A stretch of DNA of 64,000 nt from Pseudomonadales bacterium (GTDB lineage Bacteria; Pseudomonadota; Gammaproteobacteria; Pseudomonadales; UBA7434): NCBI GenBank assembly GCA_028223755.1, contig JAOIUY010000007.1:1-64000 (forward strand), written 5' to 3'. Of this stretch, positions 25,497 to 34,998 are shown piece after piece. The first letter of the stretch is position 1. Every line of letters begins with the position of its first letter. The translations under genes were made by a program, and so were the position numbers. The notes beneath the pieces were generated by a model. It saw only the letters and a program-made list of their open reading frames with translations, had not been told where the DNA came from and did no database searches.

Positions 25497-27413
25497 ATGA
25501 AACCTTTTAATTTCACAGCAGCATTGCTGCTATCAACTATTCCATTTAATTTGCAAGCGCAATCTCATTCCTTAATGGAGGAAGTTATTGTCGGCGCTTC
25601 GCATATTCCTATTGCTATTTCCCAGTCAGCGAATGCCGTTACTGTGATTAATAGAGAGAAAATAAAAAATCGCGCAGCTTTATCGGTGAGTGATCTATTA
25701 CGCGATGTGCCTGGCCTTGCGGTAAGTCGCTCTGGTGTATTGGGTTCGGCCACACAGATTCGTGTGCGTGGGTCCGAGGCGAACCATTTATTAGTCCTTA
25801 TTGATGGCGTTGAGGCGAATGACCCATCACAAAGTGATGAGCTTAATTGGGGTACGTTAGCCGCCAGTGATATCGAGCGCATAGAAATTATTCGCGGACC
25901 GCAAAGTGCGATGTATGGCAGTGATGCCGTTGCGGGTATAGTAAATATTATTACTCGTCGTGCTGATAAGCCACTTAACGCGAGTGTTTATTCCGAAGCG
26001 GGTAGTTGGGCAACACGAAAAAATGGTTTTACTATTGGGCAGGGTAATAATGAATATGATATTCGCTTAGGCGTTTCACACTTGGAGTCTGACGGTGAAA
26101 ATATTTCTCGCTCGGGTAATGAAAAAGACGGTCATAAAAATACCAGTGTTAATTTAACGGCGGGCTGGAATATCGATGATCAAATACGATTATCTTTGGT
26201 CGCCCGTCAAAATGATGGCATGAGTGCGTTTGATGCTGATTCAGATTTTGATGGTTTTATTGAAGATCAAGATAGAGTGTCTGAATTTCGCAATTCAACG
26301 GTGGGTTTACAGGGTGATTACGATTCTGTTGACGGTCGATTAAAACATAAAGTCGTTATCGCACAGTCAAAAAATAATAACGATAATTTTTCCGATGGCT
26401 TGTTAGGCAATAGTTCATCAGCAACTAAAGATCAGTTTAAATATGTTGGTTCTTTATTTTGGGATGACAGTGCTCAGCGTGCATCACTATTGCTTGAGCA
26501 TGAGGATGAGCGATTCAATCAAACAGGGCCGTTTTTTAGCGGTGAAAATGCAGGTCAGGATTTAAAGCGAACCACAGATAGTGTGGCTTTAGAATATCGT
26601 GTTGATGTAACCGACAGTTTGACTCTGACGGCCAGTGGTCGTTACGACGATAACTCAGAGTTTGATAGTGCTGAGACACTTCGATTCGAAGCGAGCTACC
26701 AAGCTTCTGATTCAACACGTCTACGAAGCGCGTGGGGCACAGCTGTTAAAAATCCGACCTTCACCGAGCGCTTTGCTGTCTTCGGTTTTTTTGTTGGCAA
26801 CCCTGATTTAATACCTGAAGAGTCTACTAGCTGGGAATTCGGTATTGACCATGCTTTATTAGGTGGCGATATTAATCTCGGCGCGACCATTTTTAATGCC
26901 GAGCTTGAAAATGAAATTAATGGTTTTGCACCCGCTGGCGGAGGTAATTCTACGGCTGTCAATAAAGAGGGTCGCAGTCAGCGACAAGGTGTCGAGCTAA
27001 CGGTTTTATCAACACTCAGTGATAGCTTGTCTATGGATGCGGCTTACACTTATATTGATTCAGTAGAGTTTGATAGTAACAGTGGGCAAGATGTCGATGA
27101 GACGAGACGTCCCCGTCATAGTGCTAGCTTAAATATAGCTTGGCAAGCCGCCGATAAATTACAGTTGAACGCTAATGTGCAATACAGCGGTGGTCAGACG
27201 GATGTCTTTTTCCCGCCGTGGCCAAGTCCATCGCAAACCGTTAGCCTTGATAAATACACGTTGTTGAATCTCAATGCCAACTACAGCGCTACCCAACAGT
27301 TGGATATGTATGTTCGCTTAGATAACGTGTTAGATGATCAGTATGAAGAAGTGTTTAGCTATCAAACTTTAGGTTTTGGAGGCAGTGTAGGTTTTCGCTT
27401 AAAATTCCACTAG
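25497..27413 (+). CDS. btuB: Vitamin B12 TonB-dependent receptor BtuB
   Basis: From ATG 25497 the product is 638 residues. A signal peptide ends near NLQAQS, followed by the TonB box-like MEEVIVGASHIP. The plug has LRDVPGLAVSRSGVLGSATQ and GPQSAMYGSDAVAGIVNIIT, and the barrel includes calcium-loop-like acidic segments (DADSDFDGFIEDQD) typical of BtuB. It ends LGFGGSVGFRLKFH. It imports cobalamins across the outer membrane with TonB-ExbBD. A GTG eight codons upstream (25473) is possible. Expression should be repressed by adenosylcobalamin through the preceding riboswitch. No btuCDF genes are nearby. Confidence 0.94.
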   Translation: MKPFNFTAALLLSTIPFNLQAQSHSLMEEVIVGASHIPIAISQSANAVTVINREKIKNRAALSVSDLLRDVPGLAVSRSGVLGSATQIRVRGSEANHLLVLIDGVEANDPSQSDELNWGTLAASDIERIEIIRGPQSAMYGSDAVAGIVNIITRRADKPLNASVYSEAGSWATRKNGFTIGQGNNEYDIRLGVSHLESDGENISRSGNEKDGHKNTSVNLTAGWNIDDQIRLSLVARQNDGMSAFDADSDFDGFIEDQDRVSEFRNSTVGLQGDYDSVDGRLKHKVVIAQSKNNNDNFSDGLLGNSSSATKDQFKYVGSLFWDDSAQRASLLLEHEDERFNQTGPFFSGENAGQDLKRTTDSVALEYRVDVTDSLTLTASGRYDDNSEFDSAETLRFEASYQASDSTRLRSAWGTAVKNPTFTERFAVFGFFVGNPDLIPEESTSWEFGIDHALLGGDINLGATIFNAELENEINGFAPAGGGNSTAVNKEGRSQRQGVELTVLSTLSDSLSMDAAYTYIDSVEFDSNSGQDVDETRRPRHSASLNIAWQAADKLQLNANVQYSGGQTDVFFPPWPSPSQTVSLDKYTLLNLNANYSATQQLDMYVRLDNVLDDQYEEVFSYQTLGFGGSVGFRLKFH

Positions 27414-27441
27414 TTAATTAATATTTTGTGTTAGCCTAGGC

Positions 27442-27495
27442 TTTTATTAATAGAAGCTCTTTTGTAATAGAACCCTTTTTATAATAGAACTTTAG
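27442..27495 (+). repeat. Three imperfect ~18-base tandem repeats upstream of dusC
   Basis: Three units of the form TTTTnTTAATAGAAnCTC / TTTTGTAATAGAACCC / TTTTATAATAGAACTTT lie between btuB and dusC. Each contains (T)AATAGAA. They may be simple slippage products; no function is evident. Confidence 0.6.
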
Positions 27496-27526
27496 GCTAA
27501 TAGTTAGTTAACCATTAAGTATTCTC

Positions 27527-28486
27527 ATGCGTATTTTTTTAGCTCCTATGGAAGGTGTGATTGATCATCACTTCCGCACCATTTATGGCGATATCGGCGG
27601 TGTTGATATTTGTGTCAGCGAGTTTCTGCGTGTTAATGATTTACCTATTTCTCAAAAAACTTTATTACGTGACTGTCCTGAGCTTAGCCGTAGCGGCCTG
27701 AGTACAACGCCTAACGGTACGCCTGTGCGAGTACAATTGCTTGGCAGTAATCCTGAAACGCTGGCTGAGAGTGCTGCAATGGCTGCGGCGTTAGGTGCTT
27801 CAGCGATTGATTTAAATTTTGGTTGTCCGGCAAAAACAGTTAATAACAGTAAAGGCGGTGCTGTCTTATTAAAAAATCCAGCATTAATTGGCGACATTGT
27901 AAGTAGCGTTCGCAAAGCAGTGCCGAGTCAAACACCGGTTACGGCAAAAATTCGTTTAGGTTTTGAAGAAAGAAATCTCTACTTAGATAATGCAAATGCT
28001 ATTGCCGAGGCGGGTGCAAATGAGCTTTGTGTTCATGCGCGCTCAAAAGCCGACGGTTATAAGCCACCGGCTTATTGGCAGTGTATAGCCGAGATTGTTG
28101 ATGCGATTAGTATTCCGGTGGTTGCGAATGGTGAAATTTGGAATATCAAAGATTGGCAGCAATGCAAGGCCGAGAGTGCTTGCAGTGACTTTATGTTAGG
28201 CCGAGGTTTGGTTGCCTGTCCCGATTTGGCACTGCAAATTAAAGCGCACAATAATAAAATCGATTATCAGCCGCTAGGCTGGAACGACATCTTGAATTTA
28301 TTGAACCGATTTTATTACGACACCAAAGAGGCTTATCCATCACGATTTTTAGGTAACCGCGTAAAGCAATGGCTATTTTATTTGCAGATGCATTACCCTG
28401 AAGCGACACCTTTCTTCGAAAAAATTAAACGCTATAAACAAGCCCACGAATTTGAAGCGGTTCTTGGTACTGATCTAAGCGCTTAA
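27527..28486 (+). CDS. dusC: tRNA-dihydrouridine(16) synthase DusC
   Basis: The 319-residue FMN-dependent enzyme starts MRIFLAPMEGVIDHHFR, the family signature, and reduces uridine in the tRNA D-loop. It contains VQLLGSNPETLAESA, the active-site ASAIDLNFGCPAKTVNNSKG with catalytic Cys, VTAKIRLGF, ELCVHARSK and VVANGEIW. The MEGV(I/M)D start and length group it with DusC rather than DusA or DusB. It stands alone between btuB and the convergent fpr gene, ten bases from the latter's stop. Confidence 0.93.
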   Translation: MRIFLAPMEGVIDHHFRTIYGDIGGVDICVSEFLRVNDLPISQKTLLRDCPELSRSGLSTTPNGTPVRVQLLGSNPETLAESAAMAAALGASAIDLNFGCPAKTVNNSKGGAVLLKNPALIGDIVSSVRKAVPSQTPVTAKIRLGFEERNLYLDNANAIAEAGANELCVHARSKADGYKPPAYWQCIAEIVDAISIPVVANGEIWNIKDWQQCKAESACSDFMLGRGLVACPDLALQIKAHNNKIDYQPLGWNDILNLLNRFYYDTKEAYPSRFLGNRVKQWLFYLQMHYPEATPFFEKIKRYKQAHEFEAVLGTDLSA

Positions 28487-28495
28487 TGTGTTCGT

Positions 28496-29269
28496 TTAGC
28501 TCTCAACAAATGCTCGCTCAATAACATAGTGACCGGACTTGCCATTACGCACTTCAGAGAAGCCGCGTTCATCTAAAATCGCACACATATCCTTCAGCAT
28601 GCTGGGGCTACCGCAAAGCATAAAGCGATCATCTTCGAGGTTCGGCTGTGGCAGGCCTAAATCATGAAATAATTTACCACTGGTCATTAAATCCGTGAGG
28701 CGACCGTTATTACGAAACGGCTCGCGAGTAACCGCAGGATAGTAATGCAGTTTATCTTTGACCATCTCGCCAAAATACTCATGCTCGGGTAATTCATTCT
28801 CGATGTAGTCGCTATAGGCCAGCTCGTTAGTAAAGCGCACGCCGTGGGTCAGGATCACGTTATCGAACTGCTCGTAGATTTCGTAATCTTTGATAATGCT
28901 CATAAACGGCGCTAAGCCGGTGCCGGTGCCAATTAAGTAGAGATTCTTGCCCGGCAGCATTTGATCGGTAATCAACGTACCCGTTGGCTTTTTACTGACT
29001 AATAGCTCATCGCCAATTTTTAGATGCTGCAACTTTGAAGTGAGGGGACCATCTTCAACTTTGATACTGAAAAACTCCAATTCGTCTTCGTAGTTAGCGC
29101 TCGCTATACTATAAGCCCTCATCAGAGGCTTGCCGTCTTGGGGTAGGCCGAGCATCACAAAATGGCCATTTTTAAACCGAAATCCCGGATCTCGGGTGGT
29201 TTTAAAGCTAAATAAGGTGTCGTTCCAGTGATGAACAGCAGTGACTGTTTCGGTCATTAGGTTTGACAT
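28496..29269 (-). CDS. fpr: Ferredoxin/flavodoxin-NADP+ reductase
   Basis: From ATG 29269 (257 residues) the protein begins MSNLMTETVTAVHHWNDTLF, as in Pseudomonas Fpr; a longer start at 29308 adds 13 unlikely residues. FAD-binding residues lie in MRAYSIAS, and NADP-binding residues in NLYLIGTGTGLAPFMSI and FMLCGSPSMLKDM. It ends in the subclass I bacterial form. It transfers electrons between NADPH and ferredoxin or flavodoxin, and supports oxidative-stress and Fe-S repair functions. Its promoter is divergent from a FinR-like LysR regulator, which in Pseudomonas putida activates fpr. Confidence 0.95.
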   Translation of the reverse strand: MSNLMTETVTAVHHWNDTLFSFKTTRDPGFRFKNGHFVMLGLPQDGKPLMRAYSIASANYEDELEFFSIKVEDGPLTSKLQHLKIGDELLVSKKPTGTLITDQMLPGKNLYLIGTGTGLAPFMSIIKDYEIYEQFDNVILTHGVRFTNELAYSDYIENELPEHEYFGEMVKDKLHYYPAVTREPFRNNGRLTDLMTSGKLFHDLGLPQPNLEDDRFMLCGSPSMLKDMCAILDERGFSEVRNGKSGHYVIERAFVES

Positions 29270-29346
29270 GGGCTTTTCCTCTGGGCAGTTTTCAATCAAT
29301 AGAGACATAATACGGTGAATTTATTGATAGGCATAACGGGATATAA

Positions 29347-29361
29347 AGATATAATATATCT
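29347..29361. promoter_or_regulatory. Candidate FinR (LysR-type) operator
   Basis: A perfect inverted repeat AGATAT-AAT-ATATCT lies in the fpr-finR divergent spacer. It has the T-N11-A spacing of LysR-type sites and lies about 80 bases from fpr and 100 from finR. The assignment is inferred from position. Confidence 0.55.
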
Positions 29362-29462
29362 GTATTTCCGATAATCGAGCAGCTGTTTCTAGTTTGCCAG
29401 CCTGTTTAGGTGAATCAGATCGGTGAGTGATAACGCACAGGAAAACGCATAGGAAAAAAACA

Positions 29463-30344
29463 ATGAAATTTACTTTGCGGCAATTACAAGTATTTTTGGC
29501 GACGGCCCATTATCAAAATATCAGTCGGGCAGCTGACAGTTTAGCGATGTCGCAGTCGGCGGCGAGTGGTGCGCTTCGCGATCTTGAGCAGCGCTATGAT
29601 GCCCAGCTGTTTGATCGTGTAGGAAAGCGCTTGCAGCTTAACGCGCATGGTAATGCTATTAGGCCATTGGCTGAATCATTAATGGCTGAGGCAACAGAGG
29701 TAGAAGCTGCGCTTGAGCAGCGTGAAGCGACCGGTAATTTAAATGTCGGCGCTACGCTAACAATAGGTAACTATATTGCGATACCGATCATTGCGCGTTT
29801 TAAGCAAGACTATCCCGCGGTTGATATTCGTTTACATGTTGCCAATACCGAGCACATCGCTGCCGAGGTATTAAATTTTGATTTGGACATTGGTTTAATT
29901 GAGGGCGAGTATTCCCATCCGGATTTATCAGTTGAACCATGGCACGCTGATGAGCTCGTGGTTTTTTGCGCGCCTGATCATCCCTATGCTCAATTAGAGC
30001 AGCTTAGCGACCAACAGTTAATAGCAGCACAATGGATTTTGCGAGAGCAGGGTTCGGGCACACGACAAACATTTGATCGAGCGATGCAGGGTTTGTTAAA
30101 TGAGTTGGATGTTCATTTAGAGCTCGAGCACACTGAAGCTATTAAGCGTGCGGTTGAAGCGGGTTTAGGTTTGGGTTGTTTGTCGGGTATTACTTTGTCG
30201 GATGCTTTTAAACGTGGCACCTTAGTGCCGCTAGCGGTTGCGCATAGAGATATGCATCGGCAGTTTTATTTTGTCACCCATAAGAAAAAATTCCAATCGC
30301 GCAGCTTACAATGTTGGTTAGATTGCTGCCGCGCGGCTGGCTAA
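29463..30344 (+). CDS. finR: LysR-type regulator, FinR-like
   Basis: From ATG 29463 (AGGA upstream) the 293-residue protein has the LysR winged-helix domain (MKFTLRQLQVFLATAHYQNI; AADSLAMSQSAASGALRDLE). A periplasmic-binding-like effector domain follows (GATLTIGNYIAIPIIARF). It diverges from fpr, the arrangement of Pseudomonas finR, which is needed for induction of fpr by superoxide, paraquat and nitrosative stress. The effector is unknown. An extra 12-codon N-terminal start (29427) is unlikely. Confidence 0.87.
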   Translation: MKFTLRQLQVFLATAHYQNISRAADSLAMSQSAASGALRDLEQRYDAQLFDRVGKRLQLNAHGNAIRPLAESLMAEATEVEAALEQREATGNLNVGATLTIGNYIAIPIIARFKQDYPAVDIRLHVANTEHIAAEVLNFDLDIGLIEGEYSHPDLSVEPWHADELVVFCAPDHPYAQLEQLSDQQLIAAQWILREQGSGTRQTFDRAMQGLLNELDVHLELEHTEAIKRAVEAGLGLGCLSGITLSDAFKRGTLVPLAVAHRDMHRQFYFVTHKKKFQSRSLQCWLDCCRAAG

Positions 30345-30348
30345 TGTG

Positions 30349-31680
30349 TTAAGCGCCAAATAATCCTTTAATACTTTCGTAAAAAACAACAATCACGCCA
30401 ATCGGCGTGATAAATCGTAGTACGACAAACCAAATATTAAATAGACCATTGCTGACACCGGTGATTTCTTTGCGCACCCTTGTATAGCCGAGTCTCCAGC
30501 CAACAAAAAGTGCAATCAATAAGCCACCTAACGGCAACATGATGTTGGCAGTTAAATAATCTAAGGTACTAAATACATCGGCAGAGTAAATGCTAGCAAC
30601 ACCGCCTATCCAGCATAATAGGGCTAAACCTACGGTTGCCTTTATCCGTGTGATGCCTAATTTTTCTAACCAAGCAATGCCGGGTTCAATTAAAGAAATA
30701 GATGAGCTTAATGCAGCGATAGATACGAGTACAAAAAAGCCCGTACCAAAAAACGCACCGCCCCACATATCAGAAAAAGCGATAGGCAGTGTTTCAAAGA
30801 GTAAGCCAGGGCCAGAGCCGGGCTCTAAGCCACTGGCAAACACTAATGGAAAAATCGCCATGCCGGCAACTAAGGCTATTAAGGTATCGAGAAAAGCAAC
30901 TGTTACCGAAGCGCTAGGAATAGATTGGCTCTCAGGCATATAAGAACCGTAAACCATCACCGTACCCATACCTAAGCTAAGCGTAAAAAACGCATGGCCC
31001 ATTGCGGTGAGCAGTGAGGCGCCGGTTAACTTGCTAAAGTCGGCAGAAAACATAAAGGTTAAGCCGCGCATAAATTCGCCATTGTTATAGGCATACCAAA
31101 GCAACAGCAATAACAGCATAAAAAGCATCGGCATTAATATATTAACGGCGTTGCCGATGCCGCGGGTAACGCCTAGGCCAACAATAAAAGCGGTGACAGA
31201 AATAAAAGCGCTGTGCCAAATCAGTTGCCGTGTTGTGTCCTGTGCAAGAACGCCAAAGCCTGCTGCGACATCGGTTGGCGATTTACCTATATAGCTGGAG
31301 GTGGCACTTTGAAAAACATATTCCAGTGACCACCCAGCTACAACGCTGTAGTACATCAAGATCATGATGCCGGCGGCTACGCCCATAATGCCGATAAGTG
31401 ACCAGCCCTTGCTTACCCCAGCGCTGCGGGCCTGTGTCAGCATGGCGTGCACCGGATTCGCACGACCTTTGCGCCCCAGCATGACCTCAGCGACCATAAT
31501 GGGAATGCCGAGCAGCAAAATACAAAGCAAATACATCAGAACGAAGGCACCGCCGCCGTTTTCGCCAGCGATATAGGGAAATTTCCAGATATTACCCAGA
31601 CCCACGGCTGCGCCAGTGGTTGCGAGGATATAAGTTAAACGGTTGGACCAAATGGGGTGTGAAGCGGTTGAATCAGACAT
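30349..31680 (-). CDS. Sodium-dependent transporter, SNF family
   Basis: The 443-residue membrane protein has eleven to twelve hydrophobic helices and the SNF (NSS) signature in helix 1: AAVGLGNIWKFPYIAGENGG, the unwound Na+ and substrate site. Helix 6 has TLSLGMGTVMVYGSYM. These transporters import amino acids or related solutes with sodium (relatives: MhsT, TnaT, LeuT). The substrate cannot be told from sequence. The 11-12 helix length is typical of prokaryotic members. It converges with finR (four bases apart) and diverges from typA. Confidence 0.93.
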   Translation of the reverse strand: MSDSTASHPIWSNRLTYILATTGAAVGLGNIWKFPYIAGENGGGAFVLMYLLCILLLGIPIMVAEVMLGRKGRANPVHAMLTQARSAGVSKGWSLIGIMGVAAGIMILMYYSVVAGWSLEYVFQSATSSYIGKSPTDVAAGFGVLAQDTTRQLIWHSAFISVTAFIVGLGVTRGIGNAVNILMPMLFMLLLLLLWYAYNNGEFMRGLTFMFSADFSKLTGASLLTAMGHAFFTLSLGMGTVMVYGSYMPESQSIPSASVTVAFLDTLIALVAGMAIFPLVFASGLEPGSGPGLLFETLPIAFSDMWGGAFFGTGFFVLVSIAALSSSISLIEPGIAWLEKLGITRIKATVGLALLCWIGGVASIYSADVFSTLDYLTANIMLPLGGLLIALFVGWRLGYTRVRKEITGVSNGLFNIWFVVLRFITPIGVIVVFYESIKGLFGA

Positions 31681-31953
31681 AAAGGCTCTATTTTTTAGTG
31701 TTTAGTCAATGATATATGGCTGTTATCAAAGGCTTGCAGCGATTCTTAATCCGCCTTTGGCCTAGGGCGCTCACTCGGAGCGACGCTATTAAAAGAATAC
31801 CCAGAAATTTTAGCGACTTATCGCAGGCTTAACTAGCGGGAATAATGCCCTGTGGCGGCTTCTTTACACTTTATTCGGGTAATTGCTTGTGTATAATCGC
31901 GCGCTGCTTAATCCTCAGCCTATAAAGGCTATGTATTTTTATTGGAGTTCCAA

Positions 31954-33789
31954 GTGACAGATCAACTCAGTACAAACCAACTGCGCAATATTGCGATTAT
32001 TGCCCACGTTGACCACGGTAAGACCACATTGGTTGATAAGTTGCTTGAGCAATCTGGCACCCTAGATCGTCGTGATCAGGGTACAGAGCGAATTATGGAC
32101 TCTAACGATCAGGAAAAAGAGCGCGGCATTACCATTCTTGCTAAGAACACCGCAATTAACTGGAATGACCACCACATTAATATCGTCGACACACCTGGGC
32201 ACGCCGATTTCGGTGGCGAAGTAGAGCGTGTATTGTCGATGGTTGATTCGGTGCTGCTGTTAGTTGATGCGGTTGATGGCCCCATGCCTCAGACACGCTT
32301 CGTGACTCAAAAAGCATTTGCGCGCGGACTTAATCCGATTGTTGTTATCAATAAAATTGACCGACCTGGCGCGCGACCTGATTGGGTTATGGATCAGGTT
32401 TTTGATCTGTTTGATCGTTTGGGTGCGACCGATGAGCAATTAGATTTTCCGATAGTGTATGCCTCGGCACTTAATGGCATTGCTGGTTTAGAAGAAGACA
32501 ATATGAGCGACGATATGACGCCGCTCTTGCAACTGATACTGGATCACGTTGCGCCACCTCAAGTTGATGCCGAAGGGCCTTTCCAAATGCAAATCAGTGC
32601 ATTGGATTATTCAAGTTATGTCGGCGTTATTGGCGTGGGTCGTGTTACGCGTGGAAAAATCTCTCGCAATACACAAGTGACCGTGATTGATGCGGAAAAT
32701 AAAACCCGCTCAGGTCGAGTGTTAGAAATTTTAGGCAATATGGGTGTTGAGCGCGTACCGGTTGAAGAAGCGGCGGCGGGCGACATTATTTGTATCACGG
32801 GTATTGATGCTTTAAATATCTCTGACACCTTGTGCTCACCAGAAGCGGTTGAAGCACTCCCATTATTGACTGTTGATGAGCCAACGGTATCGATGACGTT
32901 TCAGGTAAATGATTCACCGTTTGCTGGTTTAGAAGGTAAGTTTGTTACTAGCCGTAATATTAAAGAGCGTCTTGACCGCGAGTTATTACATAACGTGGCA
33001 TTAAAAGTAGAAACCGGTGACTCGCCTGATAAATTTATTGTATCGGGTCGCGGCGAACTGCATTTATCAGTATTGATTGAAACCATGCGTCGTGAAGGTT
33101 TTGAAATGAGCGTTGGTCGTCCTGAGGTGGTTCAGCGTATTGTTGATGGCGTTATAGAAGAGCCCTACGAAGCCGTTGTTGTCGATTGTGAAGAGCAGCA
33201 TCAAGGTTCCGTTATGGAAGCCTTAGGTCTTCGTAAAGGCGATTTAAAAAATATGGTTCCCGATGGCAAAGGTCGAGTACGTCTTGACTATATTATTCCA
33301 GCGCGCGGCTTAATTGGTTTTCGCTCTGAATTTTTAACCATGACATCGGGCACGGGTATTATCACATCAGTATTTGATCACTACGGTCAGGTAAAAGTGG
33401 GTGAAGTTCAATCGCGGACTAATGGTGTTTTAATTAGTAATGTAAAAGGCAAAACATTGGCCTATGCATTATTTAACTTACAAGATCGCGGTCGCTTAAT
33501 GACAGACGCGAATATGGATGTTTACGAAGGGCAGGTTGTAGGTATTCATAGTCGCGGTAATGATTTAACCGTTAACCCGACTAAGGCGAAACAATTAACT
33601 AACGTACGTGCTTCGGGTACGGATGAAGCCACTGTACTTTCTCCGCCTATTCGTTACACCTTGGAACAGGCGTTAGAATTTATTGAAGATGATGAGTTAG
33701 TAGAAGTCACGCCAAGTAGCATTCGTGTAAGAAAGAAATTTTTGCTCGAGCATGAGCGTAAGCGCGCAGCGCGCCCAGCGAAGGTTTAG
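31954..33789 (+). CDS. typA: Ribosome-associated GTPase TypA/BipA
   Basis: From GTG 31954, 8 bases after GGAG, the protein has 611 residues. Translational GTPase motifs: G1 [11 protein letters not shown]2 [11 protein letters not shown]3 [17 protein letters not shown]4 NKIDRPGA, then EF-G-like domains II, III and V and the BipA-specific C-terminal domain ([20 protein letters not shown]). It binds 70S and assists 50S assembly and stress adaptation, especially at low temperature. An in-frame TTG at 31942 is less likely. It is followed after 8 bases by dtd, so co-transcription is likely. Confidence 0.97.
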   Translation: MTDQLSTNQLRNIAIIAHVDHGKTTLVDKLLEQSGTLDRRDQGTERIMDSNDQEKERGITILAKNTAINWNDHHINIVDTPGHADFGGEVERVLSMVDSVLLLVDAVDGPMPQTRFVTQKAFARGLNPIVVINKIDRPGARPDWVMDQVFDLFDRLGATDEQLDFPIVYASALNGIAGLEEDNMSDDMTPLLQLILDHVAPPQVDAEGPFQMQISALDYSSYVGVIGVGRVTRGKISRNTQVTVIDAENKTRSGRVLEILGNMGVERVPVEEAAAGDIICITGIDALNISDTLCSPEAVEALPLLTVDEPTVSMTFQVNDSPFAGLEGKFVTSRNIKERLDRELLHNVALKVETGDSPDKFIVSGRGELHLSVLIETMRREGFEMSVGRPEVVQRIVDGVIEEPYEAVVVDCEEQHQGSVMEALGLRKGDLKNMVPDGKGRVRLDYIIPARGLIGFRSEFLTMTSGTGIITSVFDHYGQVKVGEVQSRTNGVLISNVKGKTLAYALFNLQDRGRLMTDANMDVYEGQVVGIHSRGNDLTVNPTKAKQLTNVRASGTDEATVLSPPIRYTLEQALEFIEDDELVEVTPSSIRVRKKFLLEHERKRAARPAKV

Positions 33790-33797
33790 GCCTAGCG

Positions 33798-34235
33798 ATG
33801 AAAGCGCTTATTCAGCGGGTGCGCTCCGCCAATGTTGTCGTTGATCAGCAAATGATTGGCAGCATTGAACAAGGTTTGTTGGTGTTACTTGCCGTTGAGC
33901 GTCACGACAAACCTGAAGCCATCGAGAAGATGGCGCATAAGTTATTAAACTATCGCCTGTTTAGTGACGACAATAATAAAATGAATTTAAGTGTTCAAGA
34001 TATTCAAGGCGAGCTCTTAGTCGTATCTCAATTTACCTTAGCAGCTAATACCAACAGCGGATTGCGTCCTAGCTTTTCTGACGCTGCCGACCCTAAAATG
34101 GCTAATGATTTTTATCTGCGTTGCGTAGAGCAGTTAAAAGCATCATCGCTAAAAGTAGAAACGGGAAGGTTCGCTGCGGATATGCAAGTATCGTTAGTCA
34201 ATGACGGGCCAGTGACATTTATGCTTGAAGTCTAG
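33798..34235 (+). CDS. dtd: D-aminoacyl-tRNA deacylase
   Basis: The 145-residue Dtd hydrolyses D-amino acids from tRNA and also edits Gly-tRNA-Ala. Its motifs are MKALIQRVRSANVVVDQQMI, LLVVSQFTLAANTNSGLRPS (SQxxL) and the C-terminal NDGPVTFMLE, matching NxGP(V/F)T, which gates the active site. Length is exact for the family. It lies eight bases after typA. The pairing typA-dtd recurs in gammaproteobacteria. Confidence 0.96.
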   Translation: MKALIQRVRSANVVVDQQMIGSIEQGLLVLLAVERHDKPEAIEKMAHKLLNYRLFSDDNNKMNLSVQDIQGELLVVSQFTLAANTNSGLRPSFSDAADPKMANDFYLRCVEQLKASSLKVETGRFAADMQVSLVNDGPVTFMLEV

Positions 34236-34260
34236 TTTTATTGCTGATGATTTAAAGCGA

Positions 34261-34998
34261 TTAATGATTAATTTTACTGACGGCTTCTTCGATAGTTAAC
34301 CCTGAAAATTCCTGAGCATTAATATAACGACAACCTTTAAAGGGTTTAATGTCATTTAAAAATGCAGCAACAATAACGCCCGGTAGTGCACTTTCTGGTG
34401 AGTGGTTGGCATGCGGGCCACCCAAATCAGTACGGCACCAGTCTGGATCAGTTAGGCTTAAAGTGACGCCGGTATTTTCGAGTTTAGTCGCTAGATCAAT
34501 AGTAAATTTATCCAGCGCCGCCTTACTTGCCGAATAGGCCGCTTGCTGCGGGTCGTCCTTAATGCCACTGGTCGTGTTGACTACTCGACCAAAGCCACGG
34601 GCAATCATCTTTGGAATCAAGTGATAACAAATAGTAGTGATGGCAATTAAGTTAACATTATAACTTAGCGTAAAGTCTTCAGCCGGTGTTGCCCAGCAAT
34701 TCTCGCGATAGGTCACTTGAATACCGGCATTGTTTAAAACGATATCAACAGATTTACCTGTAGCATCAATTTCATCGAGCATATTAACGACTTCATTATG
34801 ATTTGCTAACTCTGCAGCAACACAAATCACTTCAACGCCTAACGCCTCGGTTTCTGATTTTACTTTGTCACAATGTTTAATGTCGCGGCTATGCAATATA
34901 AGATTACAGCCTTGCCGAGCCATCGCCAGTGCAGAGAGATAGCCAATGCCACGGCTGGCTCCTGTGATTAAAGCCCATTTATTTTTAACTGAAATCAC
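34261..34998 (-). CDS. Short-chain dehydrogenase/reductase
   Basis: This 245-residue classical SDR has the nucleotide-binding TGASRGIGYLSALAMA, the structural NNAGIQV, and the catalytic Ser (TTSGIKDD) and Tyr-x-x-x-Lys (AAYSASKAALD). Substrate and direction are unknown; the SHSRD at the cofactor edge (LHSRD) suggests NADP preference. It begins with GTG overlapping the alkaline phosphatase stop (GTGA), so it is translated together with that gene. The end of the protein (KGCRYINAQEFSGLTIEEAV) is unlike most SDRs, and may reflect a specialised clade. Confidence 0.87.
   Translation of the reverse strand: MISVKNKWALITGASRGIGYLSALAMARQGCNLILHSRDIKHCDKVKSETEALGVEVICVAAELANHNEVVNMLDEIDATGKSVDIVLNNAGIQVTYRENCWATPAEDFTLSYNVNLIAITTICYHLIPKMIARGFGRVVNTTSGIKDDPQQAAYSASKAALDKFTIDLATKLENTGVTLSLTDPDWCRTDLGGPHANHSPESALPGVIVAAFLNDIKPFKGCRYINAQEFSGLTIEEAVSKINH

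Noticed and set aside
25565-25882. 105-codon reverse frame within btuB
   Set aside because: Shadow of the btuB plug domain; no independent motif.
30590-30943. 117-codon plus-strand frame inside the SNF transporter gene
   Set aside because: It is antisense to a gene with strong family motifs; its composition reflects the complementary strand.
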